A DNA stretch of 6,038 bases from Methanosarcinales archaeon (GTDB taxonomy: Archaea > Halobacteriota > Methanosarcinia > Methanosarcinales > Methanogasteraceae): positions 1-6,038 of the forward strand of contig DAOVGE010000065.1 of the NCBI GenBank assembly GCA_030672605.1. The letters run 5' to 3'. The notes beneath the pieces were generated by a model that saw only the letters and a program-made list of their open reading frames with translations, made no database searches and was not told where the DNA came from. The translations under genes and the position numbers were made by a program. The first letter of the stretch is position 1; each line of letters begins with the position of its first letter. Below are positions 1-5,732 of this stretch, one piece after another.

Positions 1-64
1 CTCTGCGACTTTGCGTTAAACTGAGAATGAGAACGCAAAGACGCGAGGGCGCAAAGACGCGAAG
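1..64. repeat. Hairpin repeat element with GCAAAGACGC-type arms
   Basis: Positions 1-17 and 32-48 form an imperfect inverted repeat (14 of 17 positions pair) around a 14-nt loop. The right arm continues as a tandem copy: CGCAAAGACGCGA occurs at 34-46 and again, exactly, at 50-62 (16-bp period). There is no coding potential. The element is probably cut by the window start. The arm motif resembles the purine-rich arms at 5461-5530 and 5927-6036. I infer a small palindromic, non-autonomous repeat; its function is unknown. Confidence 0.6.
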
Positions 65-118
65 AACAAAAATCCTCCTGTTGTTGATCATGTATGAGCA
101 TCGCTCGCTCTTGTGTTC

Positions 119-135
119 ATGGTCAGATTGACCAT
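119..135. repeat. Short perfect inverted repeat
   Basis: ATGGTCA and TGACCAT flank a 3-nt spacer. This could be a hairpin or a dimeric regulator site, but no promoter or gene lies next to it, so only the symmetry is supported. Confidence 0.4.
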
Positions 136-191
136 TACAGAATTTGGCATATTTCTAACAGTTTTTATGCCTTCGGCGATGCTATCGCAAT

Positions 192-272
192 CACGAATTT
201 CACGAATGTACGAATGACACGAATTCATTCCGGTTTAGCATTCGTGACATTCGTTCAAACGTGTCATTCGTG
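192..272. repeat. CACGAAT heptamer cluster forming a long hairpin
   Basis: CACGAAT or a one-base variant occurs four times in direct orientation (192-198, 201-207, 209-215, 218-224; spacing 8-9 nt). It then recurs three times inverted (ATTCGTG or ATTCGTT at 240-246, 249-255, 266-272). Positions 210-224 pair with 240-254 at 14 of 15 positions around a 15-nt loop. Part of the cluster (239-268) recurs inverted at 5704-5733. It is non-coding and MITE-like in form, with no transposase nearby. Confidence 0.7.
239..268 (+). repeat. Left copy of a 30-nt long-range inverted repeat
   Basis: This 30-nt sequence matches the reverse complement of 5704-5733 at 28 of 30 positions. The core ATTCGTTCAAACGTGTCATT (249-268) is identical over 20 nt, preceded by an identical CATTCGTG with two differing bases between. 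The two copies bracket all five recognised genes and the small unknown gene. Confidence 0.8.
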
Positions 273-371
273 AGCCATAAGCAATTAATGCCACACAGGC
301 AGGATTCATCTACGAGATGCATGGCATACGCGAATTGTAAAGAGCCAAGTATAAATGTGACCAGTACAAAA

Positions 372-863
372 TCACATCACATTCCATACCGCGTCCCCGA
401 CATAATGCACGGATTTGACCGCTTTTCCAGATTCTCCGACCATTTCGTCACCTGAAACGATCGCCCGCCCGATCGCAAGCGCTTTTCCGTGCAGCTCCTC
501 AACAACGATCACGAGATCGCCCGCCTCGATTGTGGCATCGGCACGCACAATTCCCGGGCGCATCACATCTGCGCCGTTCACAACGAATCTGGTGGCGCCA
601 GCATCCACGACAACGGTGCGCTGTTCCGGTGCAATCTCGAGTGCGCCCTTCACAGTGAGAAACGGCTCATTGTCCAGAATGAAGATCAATGGTTCAGAAT
701 CAACCAGTATGATGTCGTAAAGACTGGTCTTGATGAGCTCGAAGCGTTTTCCCGTGAGCGCTGCAGCGATATCTGATGAATCAAACACCTTTTCCAGTTT
801 TTTTAAGATCTTCTTCGCATTGTTGCTCCGTACGTGATGCCTCGATTTGATGTGAAGCTCCAT
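372..863 (-). CDS. PUA-domain RNA-binding protein, archaeal Tma20/MCT-1-like
   Basis: This encodes a 163-residue protein that I recognise as the archaeal PUA protein related to eukaryotic Tma20/MCT-1. The family is ribosome-associated and, in eukaryotes, acts with a DENR-type partner in initiation and recycling; the archaeal role is inferred. The N-terminal pre-PUA domain starts with the typical IKSRHHVR segment (about residues 4-11), followed by a basic helix. The PUA domain fills roughly residues 82-158 and carries VVVDAGATRFVVNGADVMRPGI, with its glycine-rich GADVM-PGI signature. Length fits the family. I chose the ATG at 863 because homologues begin just before the RHH segment. A further in-frame ATG at 923 would add 20 atypical residues and overlap dphB. 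There is no Shine-Dalgarno before 863, but a TATA-like box lies about 28 bp upstream, suggesting a leaderless mRNA. Confidence 0.9.
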   Translation of the reverse strand: MELHIKSRHHVRSNNAKKILKKLEKVFDSSDIAAALTGKRFELIKTSLYDIILVDSEPLIFILDNEPFLTVKGALEIAPEQRTVVVDAGATRFVVNGADVMRPGIVRADATIEAGDLVIVVEELHGKALAIGRAIVSGDEMVGESGKAVKSVHYVGDAVWNVM

Positions 864-885
864 GATTGCAATCTCTGTGGTGCAA

Positions 886-896
886 CTTAAATAAAC
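886..896. promoter_or_regulatory. Shared TATA-like box for the divergent PUA gene and dphB
   Basis: TTAAATAAA (887-895) reads as a TATA-like element on both strands (TTTATTTAA on minus). Its centre at about 891 is 25 bp from the dphB ATG (916) and 28 bp from the PUA gene ATG (863). Archaeal transcription starts about 22-27 bp from the TATA centre, so both mRNAs would start at or within a few bases of their start codons. Neither gene has a Shine-Dalgarno, which agrees with leaderless transcription. Confidence 0.55.
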
Positions 897-915
897 TGAT
901 GCCAGAATCACTCCT

Positions 916-1707
916 ATGCTCACGTTTGTCGGTCTTGGACTCTACGATGAAGAGGACGTTACGTTAAAGGGCGTCAGGGCAATAAGAGACGCGGATATGG
1001 TATTTGCCGAGTTTTACACCTCGAAAATGATGGGAACAACCATCGAACGCATGGAATCGCTCTACCAGAAGAATGTAACAGTGCTTTCGCGAAACGAGAT
1101 CGAGGTAGACCCGGCGTGGCTGCACCATGCGATTGAGGAGGATGTGGTGCTCCTTACCGGCGGAGATCCAATGGTATCGACGACGCACGTCGATCTCCGT
1201 CTGCGTGCATCCGATCTCGGAATCAAGACGGCAATCGTCCATGGTTCGTCGATTGCATCGGCGGTAGCAGGTCTTACGGGCTTGCAGAACTACCGGTTCG
1301 GAAAATCGGCGACCATTCCTTTTCCGTATCATGGCAGGTCGAATACCGTGATTTCGGAGACGCCGTACAATGTCATCCTGCAAAACCGCGATAACGATCT
1401 TCATACACTGTTGTTCCTTGATATCGATCCCAAGCAGGGATTCATGACGATTCCGCATGCGGTTGAGTTGTTGATGCGAGTCGATGAGTCGAAGGCTCTT
1501 GAGGAGGCGCTCGGCGTGGGAATTGCGCGGGCAGGATCACTTGACGCAGTTGTCAAGTGTGACCGCCTCATAAGCCTTGTCGCATTCGATTTTGGTGCGC
1601 CTATGCATGTGTTGATCGTTCCTGCGACCCTGCACCAGATGGAGGCAGAAGCGCTGGTCAGGTTTGCGGGCGCACCCGGTAATGTAGGTGCAGGTGGGGC
1701 ATTTTGA
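916..1707 (+). CDS. dphB: Diphthine synthase
   Basis: This encodes a 263-residue SAM-dependent methyltransferase of the tetrapyrrole-methylase fold (DphB/Dph5). It repeatedly methylates the modified histidine of elongation factor 2 during diphthamide synthesis, giving diphthine, in the cytoplasm. Family signatures in order are LTFVGLGLYD at the N-terminus (residues 2-11), the SAM-binding loop GGDPMVSTTH (82-91), VHGSSI (108-113), GLQNYRFGK (122-130) and TIPFPY (133-138). Length is normal for archaeal DphB. The ATG at 916 begins directly with the family N-terminus and lacks a Shine-Dalgarno; the TATA-like box 25 bp upstream suggests a leaderless transcript. The gene diverges from the PUA-protein gene, also a translation gene. 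Other diphthamide genes (dph2, dph6) are not in the window. The stop (1705-1707) has only a T4 run just before it, so no firm terminator is seen. Confidence 0.96.
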   Translation: MLTFVGLGLYDEEDVTLKGVRAIRDADMVFAEFYTSKMMGTTIERMESLYQKNVTVLSRNEIEVDPAWLHHAIEEDVVLLTGGDPMVSTTHVDLRLRASDLGIKTAIVHGSSIASAVAGLTGLQNYRFGKSATIPFPYHGRSNTVISETPYNVILQNRDNDLHTLLFLDIDPKQGFMTIPHAVELLMRVDESKALEEALGVGIARAGSLDAVVKCDRLISLVAFDFGAPMHVLIVPATLHQMEAEALVRFAGAPGNVGAGGAF

Positions 1708-1713
1708 CCGTGT

Positions 1714-1731
1714 TGTTATGGCTGTTATGGC
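1714..1731 (+). repeat. Perfect 9-bp tandem duplication upstream of a promoter
   Basis: TGTTATGGC occurs twice without a gap (1714-1722, 1723-1731). It lies between the dphB stop and the TATA-like box at 1741-1748, ending about 10 bp before that box. This is a usual place for an archaeal activator site just upstream of BRE/TATA. The regulatory role is inferred; a chance duplication is possible. Confidence 0.45.
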
Positions 1732-1748
1732 ACAGAGAGATTTTATTA
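1732..1748 (+). promoter_or_regulatory. Putative promoter of the small gene and larC
   Basis: A purine-rich BRE-like stretch (ACAGAGAGA, 1732-1740) directly precedes TTTTATTA (1741-1748). The expected transcription start, about 25 bp downstream, is near 1770. That would leave a leader of some 14 nt containing the Shine-Dalgarno of the small gene at 1784. Confidence 0.5.
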
Positions 1749-1772
1749 GCCATCAGTCAGAACCAATCACAC

Positions 1773-1779
1773 AGGAGAT
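1773..1779 (+). promoter_or_regulatory. Strong Shine-Dalgarno deciding the start of the small gene
   Basis: AGGAGAT lies 4 nt before the ATG at 1784. It is one of only two clear Shine-Dalgarno sequences in the window. It favours translation from 1784 rather than from an in-frame ATG at 1688, which would lie inside dphB. Confidence 0.6.
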
Positions 1780-1783
1780 ACGC

Positions 1784-2011
1784 ATGAAGACGCGGGAACA
1801 GAGGGTGGGCGCCCTGATAAAACTCATGTTAGTCGCAATGATCTCCGCAATTCCAGAATCGTGCGATCGGGTCACCCGGTCAATCACAATCGAAGGTGCA
1901 ATAGACGTTGGTTCATGCGATGCGACGCCCACATTCGATGCATCGGCTGTGGCAGTGGCAGTGGCAATCGGGATTGTGTCGAAGTCCCAAAAGCGTGGGG
2001 AACGATCATGA
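1784..2011 (+). CDS. Small unknown protein coupled to larC
   Basis: This encodes 75 residues; I do not recognise the family. Visible features are a basic N-terminus (MKTREQR), a hydrophobic stretch at about residues 8-23 interrupted by Lys13, and a polar middle with two cysteines (27 and 45). A second hydrophobic, alanine/valine-rich run follows at about 53-65, then a basic tail. The layout could suit a small membrane hairpin or a small soluble alpha/beta protein. Support for a real gene comes from the strong Shine-Dalgarno, a promoter-like BRE/TATA upstream, codon use like the neighbours, and a stop that overlaps the larC start as ATGA (2008-2011). That overlap implies translational coupling and perhaps a joint role with LarC. 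Residues 56-61 (VAVAVA) are encoded by three perfect GTGGCA copies (1949-1966). There are no histidines, so an obvious nickel-binding site is not seen. Confidence 0.65.
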   Translation: MKTREQRVGALIKLMLVAMISAIPESCDRVTRSITIEGAIDVGSCDATPTFDASAVAVAVAIGIVSKSQKRGERS

Positions 2012-3249
2012 CCCACGCGACTTCCACGACCTGCCTGATCTTTGATCCGTTCATGGGCGCGTCCGGTGACATGATCATAGCTGCCTTAATCGACCTCGGG
2101 GCAGACACGTCGAATGTCACGGAGATGATGGAATCGGTGGCACCGGTAACCGTTGAGATCCGCAAAACATCGAAAAACGGGATCGCCGCAACCAGCGTCT
2201 CTGTTGTTCCGGGTACGCCGGAAGCGCACGCACACACATACCCGGAGATTGTGGCGGATATACGATCCTCGAAACTCCCCGATCCGATAATTGATGATGC
2301 AATCGCAATCTTTGGTCGCATCGCTTCCGCAGAATCAACAGTTCACAACGTACCCCTGGATCAGCTCCATTTTCACGAAGTCGGGCAGGCTGACGCCATC
2401 GCAGACGTTGTGGGTGCATGTGCTGCGATTCACAGTCTCGCCCCACAGACGATCTCGTGCACCCGGATTATGACCGGGACCGGGTTTGTTGAGTGTGCGC
2501 ACGGAACGCTTCCGGTACCGGCGCCGGCAACGCTTGAGATCCTCTCGAATTCGGAGCTTTCATGGGATTATGGGGGCGTTGCGCATGAACTCCTCACCCC
2601 GACCGGTGCTGCGATACTTGCGCATCTGGCGGAGCCGCATGATCAGCATGCCCGGCGTGCTCGGAGCAATCAGGGATGCGTTGCAAGGTGCATCGGTTAC
2701 GGTGCGGGGAACGCGGATCTGGAGATCGCAAACGTGCTCCGTGTCATTCTATGCGAACGTGTTGATTCCGCCCTCTTGAGTGACGATGTTGAGGTGCTCG
2801 AGACATCGGTTGATGATGTGACCGGCGAGGTTCTCGGCAACCTGATCGAGGAGTTGATCGCAATGGGCGCGTATGATGCGATCGTGATTCCTGCGACGAT
2901 GAAGAAGGGGAGAAGCGGGCATCTGATTCAGGTGATCGCAAAACCCGGCGATTCCGAACGGATCGCGCGTCGGATAATCGAGGAGACTGGTTCGCTTGGT
3001 GTGCGCATATCTCCGACAAAACACAGGTTGATTGCGAGGCGGGAAGTCGCCTCAATCGGAGTTGAGATTGATGGCATGGACTATGACGCCGCAATCAAGA
3101 TCGCAACTGATGATCACGGCAATCTCCTGAACATATCAGCCGAGTTCGAGGATGCGAAGCAAATTGCGCAGCGAACCGGGATTCCTGTTCGCGAGGTGAT
3201 GCGCAGGATCGTGGATTGTGCGTGGAACGTGAAATTGCGCAGTCCTTGA
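2008..3249 (+). CDS. larC: Nickel-pincer cofactor biosynthesis protein LarC (nickel insertase)
   Basis: This encodes a 413-residue LarC protein. LarC uses CTP and inserts nickel into pyridinium-3,5-bisthiocarboxylic acid mononucleotide, the last step of nickel-pincer nucleotide synthesis (known from the lactate racemase system). Family segments in order are FDPFMGASGDM (residues 12-22), a histidine-containing HAHTYPEI (74-81), HFHEVGQADAIADVVG (121-136), GTGFVECAHGTLPVPAPAT (157-175), ELLTPTGAAIL (194-204), ETSVDDVTGEVLG (265-277) and MKKGRSGHLIQV (298-309). Both the LarC1-like and LarC2-like parts are in one uninterrupted frame, unlike the Lactobacillus gene, which needs a ribosomal frameshift. 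The frame stays open upstream to 1861, but those codons lie over the small gene and lack family similarity. I chose 2008, which places the conserved N-terminus correctly and gives an ATGA overlap. larB, larE and a larA-type racemase are not in the window, so the cofactor's user here is unknown. Confidence 0.95.
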   Translation: MTHATSTTCLIFDPFMGASGDMIIAALIDLGADTSNVTEMMESVAPVTVEIRKTSKNGIAATSVSVVPGTPEAHAHTYPEIVADIRSSKLPDPIIDDAIAIFGRIASAESTVHNVPLDQLHFHEVGQADAIADVVGACAAIHSLAPQTISCTRIMTGTGFVECAHGTLPVPAPATLEILSNSELSWDYGGVAHELLTPTGAAILAHLAEPHDQHARRARSNQGCVARCIGYGAGNADLEIANVLRVILCERVDSALLSDDVEVLETSVDDVTGEVLGNLIEELIAMGAYDAIVIPATMKKGRSGHLIQVIAKPGDSERIARRIIEETGSLGVRISPTKHRLIARREVASIGVEIDGMDYDAAIKIATDDHGNLLNISAEFEDAKQIAQRTGIPVREVMRRIVDCAWNVKLRSP

Positions 3250-3255
3250 GCCAAC

Positions 3256-3263
3256 ATTTACAT
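3256..3263 (+). promoter_or_regulatory. Possible TATA-like box for scpA
   Basis: ATTTACAT in the 39-bp larC-scpA gap is centred about 29 bp before the scpA ATG, which has no Shine-Dalgarno. A weak separate promoter with a leaderless or near-leaderless scpA transcript is possible. Read-through from larC is the alternative. Confidence 0.25.
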
Positions 3264-3288
3264 CGATTCCCAGCGAACGTATTATCAG

Positions 3289-3954
3289 ATGTCTGATGCG
3301 TCAATCGACGATCCGGTGGAGATTCTGGTGCGCCTTGCAAAGGATCATGAGATCGATCCATGGAATATTGATATAATCGAGGTTGCTGACAAATTTCTGG
3401 AGCAGCTCGAGACACGTCGCTCTGATATCCGTTATTTCGGACGAACGCTCCACTATGCCGCAATTCTCCTCAGGATGAAGGCTGATTCTGTGAGTGAAGA
3501 GGAGAACGAGGATGCGGAAGCGGGAGTGGAGGAGCTCGATTACTTTGATTCCGAAGAGTATCCGGTGCCGAAACCGCGCATATTCAGGCGATCAAAACGT
3601 CCGGTGACACTCGATGAGCTGATCTCCGAGCTGAAAAAGGCTGAAAAGGTTGAATTGCGGAGACAAAATCGAATGAATGAGACTAAAGAGAAACCTCTGA
3701 TCGCTGTTGAGGATGTTCTCAAAGTTGCGCATGAAGAGAACATCGAGGAGATGATCTCGGAGTTGCGGGTGCTTTTGCACGAAAAATTCGAACAGAAGGA
3801 TGTTTTGACATTGAGTGAGTTGCTGGACCGTGACACCGACGGCATACTCACGTACTTATCGTTGCTCTTCATGGCGACGAGGAAACAGATATGGCTGGAG
3901 CAGCCAGAGTTGTTTAGTGAACTGTATATCAGGAGATGCAAACCGGATGTATGA
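3289..3954 (+). CDS. scpA: Segregation and condensation protein A (kleisin)
   Basis: This encodes a 221-residue ScpA, the kleisin that bridges the heads of an SMC dimer in the prokaryotic condensin for chromosome compaction and segregation. The N-terminal region is typical: DPVEILVRLAKDHEIDPWNI (residues 8-27), then a helix to about 65 ending in the AAILLRMKA segment that contacts SMC. A strongly acidic, probably disordered linker follows (68-90). Mixed-charge helices come next (about 105-165), then a C-terminal winged helix around DGILTYLSLLFMATRKQIWLEQ (184-205). Length is at the short end for the family but both ends are intact. There is no Shine-Dalgarno before 3289. Neither smc nor scpB, its usual partners, is adjacent. 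The stop overlaps the next gene by 8 bp. Confidence 0.92.
   Translation: MSDASIDDPVEILVRLAKDHEIDPWNIDIIEVADKFLEQLETRRSDIRYFGRTLHYAAILLRMKADSVSEEENEDAEAGVEELDYFDSEEYPVPKPRIFRRSKRPVTLDELISELKKAEKVELRRQNRMNETKEKPLIAVEDVLKVAHEENIEEMISELRVLLHEKFEQKDVLTLSELLDRDTDGILTYLSLLFMATRKQIWLEQPELFSELYIRRCKPDV
3931..3938 (+). promoter_or_regulatory. Shine-Dalgarno inside the scpA end for the oxidoreductase
   Basis: AGGAGATG within the last codons of scpA precedes the ATG at 3947 by 8 nt. It supports that start and translational coupling of the two genes. Confidence 0.6.
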
Positions 3955-5317
3955 TGCAATCGTGGTTGGTGGCGGGATCAGCGGGCTCTTATCCGCGCTC
4001 GCGCTTGGGAAGAATGGGAAGCACGTGCTTGTTCTCGAGAAACAGGGGCATCTCGGAGGAAACTGTAATAGTTACCTGGTTGATGGTTTCTGGGTTGATA
4101 CGGGACCTCATGCGATAACACACCTGCAGAAAGGTCCGCTTCGCGTGCTGATGGACAAGTATTTTGATTACATCCCGACGTTCATGGATTATGGCACATA
4201 CTATGTCAGGACATCCCGCGGGATCCGACCCATCCCGTCGAACCTGCGTGAATTCGTGACCTTTGATGCGCTCCCGAGAATGGACCGGCTGATGCTGTCG
4301 CAGGCGCTGACCAAGACGCTGACACTGGCAACCTTCGGAATCGACATGTCAAAAGAGTCTGTGTACTCATACCTGCCGCACAATCTATCGGAAGCCACCT
4401 ACGATTTCGTTGACACGATCTCGTACTTCCTGTCCGGAAAATCGATGCGAGAGACGTCAATTCACCGTGTTCTCTATGGTAGTAGCTTTGTTAGGGACAG
4501 CGTGATGTACGAAGCCGAATCCAGGGATCAGACGCTAACAGATCAGCTGACCGGACAGCTAACAAACATAACCGCCCTGGGACGGCTTGTCACCAACAAA
4601 ACAGCCTACGCACAGGCATATCCAAGAGGCGGGCTGAGAGCGCTGCTCGGTTCTGTTCTGCATTCGCTACCTGATAACGTCGAGATCAAGACTGGCGCAC
4701 GCGTCAAAGAGATTCTGATGGATTGCGGAAGAGCGTGCGGCGTGTCCACTGATGAAGAGTCTTATGATGCGGAGACAGTCGTTTATTCGGGCTTTGCAAA
4801 GGATCTCCCCTCACTGATCGACGATCTTCCGGACGGCTATCTGCGCGATCTCGGAAGAATCGATCAGGCAAAGAGTCTCTGCATCTGGCTTGGACTCTCG
4901 CAGCAACTGAAGGAATTCGATTATATTGGTTCTGAGGTCTGGTTCAGGGAGAAGGCGTACTGGGCGATGCCGATCAGTAACTACTCGCCCACGATCGCTC
5001 CGAAGGGCAAGCAGCTCGTTGGTTTCATGTTTGTTGTGAAGGAAACGGTCAAGAGCGAGAAGAAGCGGGCGATGGACACGATACATCAAGTCTTCCCCAC
5101 AATTGAGGGGCAGACCGAGATGGTTCATTATCAGGTCACAATTCCTGAGAAGGCTGCTGTGAGCATCGATGGCTACATCCCTGATGTGCGAACCCCGGTT
5201 CCGAATCTCTATCTCGTCGGGACGGACGCCGCGCCCCAGAGCATGGGCATCACGAGAGCGGCGTATTCGGTGATCGACCTGCTCAAACGCATGAAAGAAG
5301 ACAAACATTTGACATAG
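3947..5317 (+). CDS. FAD-dependent oxidoreductase, phytoene desaturase (CrtI)-like
   Basis: This encodes 456 residues with the two-part FAD signature of the CrtI/amine-oxidase superfamily. The Rossmann motif DAIVVGGGISGL sits at residues 3-14, followed by VLVLEKQGHLGGNCNSY (27-43) with the acidic E31 and the GG of the second FAD contact. DTGPHAI (51-57) comes next, YPRGGLRALLGSV (225-237) mid-protein, and the C-terminal FAD closure PNLYLVGTDAAPQSMGITRAAYSV at 419-442. Such proteins desaturate or isomerise hydrophobic isoprenoid-like substrates, but many archaeal members have no known substrate, so I name none. No signal peptide or clear membrane segment is seen; peripheral membrane contact is common in the family. 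The start at 3947 puts the Rossmann fold at the N-terminus and has a Shine-Dalgarno. The 8-bp overlap with scpA implies co-translation. No carotenoid genes are nearby, so a carotenoid role is not supported by context. Confidence 0.88.
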   Translation: MYDAIVVGGGISGLLSALALGKNGKHVLVLEKQGHLGGNCNSYLVDGFWVDTGPHAITHLQKGPLRVLMDKYFDYIPTFMDYGTYYVRTSRGIRPIPSNLREFVTFDALPRMDRLMLSQALTKTLTLATFGIDMSKESVYSYLPHNLSEATYDFVDTISYFLSGKSMRETSIHRVLYGSSFVRDSVMYEAESRDQTLTDQLTGQLTNITALGRLVTNKTAYAQAYPRGGLRALLGSVLHSLPDNVEIKTGARVKEILMDCGRACGVSTDEESYDAETVVYSGFAKDLPSLIDDLPDGYLRDLGRIDQAKSLCIWLGLSQQLKEFDYIGSEVWFREKAYWAMPISNYSPTIAPKGKQLVGFMFVVKETVKSEKKRAMDTIHQVFPTIEGQTEMVHYQVTIPEKAAVSIDGYIPDVRTPVPNLYLVGTDAAPQSMGITRAAYSVIDLLKRMKEDKHLT

Positions 5318-5335
5318 GCGTGCCGAGCAAAGTTC

Positions 5336-5397
5336 ATACTGTCCGGACGGTGAAAATCCAGCCGGAGGAGTGACTACTCAGGTACCTAAAACAGTAT
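5336..5397 (+). other. Possible three-way-junction RNA structure in the 3' region of the oxidoreductase
   Basis: A closing 7-bp stem (ATACTGT 5336-5342 with ACAGTAT 5391-5397) encloses two hairpins. The first is CCGG 5343-5346 with CCGG 5362-5365, topped by GG/CC (5349-5350 and 5358-5359) around a TGAAAAT loop. The second is GAGT 5368-5371 with ACTC 5376-5379 and a GACT loop. It starts 19 nt after the stop codon. The stems are short and could arise by chance; I match it to no known RNA family. Confidence 0.25.
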
Positions 5398-5460
5398 CAT
5401 GCGACCTCGCTATACCGGTACTGCTTGACCCGGAACATAACATGAGCCGAACGGGGATTT

Positions 5461-5536
5461 AACCGCAGAGTGCTGCTGAGAGACGCGGAGGAGGATACAG
5501 CTCTTGCGTTCCTCCGCACTCTCAGCGGTTATTTTT
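5461..5536 (+). terminator. GC-rich hairpin plus T-run, terminator-like; also a repeat-type element
   Basis: AACCGC (5461-5466) pairs with GCGGTT (5525-5530), CTGAGAG (5476-5482) with CTCTCAG (5519-5525), and GCGGAGGA (5485-5492) perfectly with TCCTCCGC (5510-5517). The left arm carries about 10 extra nt. ATTTTT follows at 5531-5536. The shape is that of an intrinsic terminator for the larC-scpA-oxidoreductase direction, 143 nt after the last stop. Archaeal termination depends mainly on the T-run, so the hairpin may simply be a repeat element related to those at 1-64 and 5927-6036. Confidence 0.4.
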
Positions 5537-5648
5537 CGTGCCAGAAAGCATAGTATCGCAATTGGGAGACCAATCAACATACCCGAGTAGTTACCCTGAG
5601 GAAAGGATAGCGTACTTACTTAGGCTTGCCAGAAAATAACCTGTTAAA

Positions 5649-5732
5649 ATTCGTGTCATCCATCCAGGGGGTATTCGTGATAAAATCGGCAGAAGGGATC
5701 ACTAATGACACGTTTGAACGAATCGCACGAAT
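5649..5732. repeat. Right CACGAAT-type repeat cluster
   Basis: ATTCGTG occurs at 5649-5655 and 5673-5679. ACGAAT occurs in the opposite sense at 5718-5723, and CACGAAT at 5726-5732. CGTGTCAT (5652-5659) can pair with ATGACACG (5705-5712). The heptamer and its inverted arrangement match the cluster at 192-272. Confidence 0.6.

Larger units (their letters stand above)
65..371. other. Gene-free spacer downstream of the PUA gene
   Basis: I see no credible gene here. The stretch carries a perfect 7-bp inverted repeat (ATGGTCA at 119-125 and TGACCAT at 129-135, loop GAT), a 6-bp inverted repeat (GGCATA at 146-151 and TATGCC at 166-171) and the CACGAAT repeat cluster at 192-272. The PUA gene on the minus strand ends into this region. 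Its only T-rich stretch just past the stop is four T's, so no clear terminator can be named. Confidence 0.55.

Noticed and set aside
192..272. CRISPR array
   Set aside because: The repeat unit is only 7 nt with 1-2-nt gaps and switches orientation; there are no spacers of CRISPR length and no cas genes.
261..455. 64-codon plus-strand frame left of and over the PUA gene end
   Set aside because: It starts in the CACGAAT repeat, overlaps the PUA coding region antisense, and has no ribosome-binding or promoter signal.
864..923. Upstream in-frame start of the PUA protein at 923
   Set aside because: It would overlap the dphB start, add 20 residues atypical of the family and place the TATA-like box inside the coding region.
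964..1458. Long antisense frame over dphB
   Set aside because: It is a shadow of dphB with arginine/histidine/cysteine-rich composition and no start signals. The same holds for the antisense frames over larC (1884-2446, 2744-3094), scpA (3540-3959) and the oxidoreductase (4811-5308).
1688..1783. Earlier start of the small gene inside dphB
   Set aside because: There is no Shine-Dalgarno there, and the promoter-like box and strong Shine-Dalgarno lie further downstream.
1949..1966. GTGGCA x3 microsatellite as a phase-variable tract
   Set aside because: A 6-nt unit changes length without frameshift, and three copies are too few to suggest switching.
1861..2007. Open extension of the larC frame upstream of 2008
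   Set aside because: The added residues are cysteine- and arginine-rich, show no family similarity, and lie over the better-supported small gene in another frame.
5342..5366. Cobalamin-riboswitch-like GGTGAAAATCC hairpin
   Set aside because: Only this short match is present. The other conserved blocks of the riboswitch core are missing and no gene follows it.
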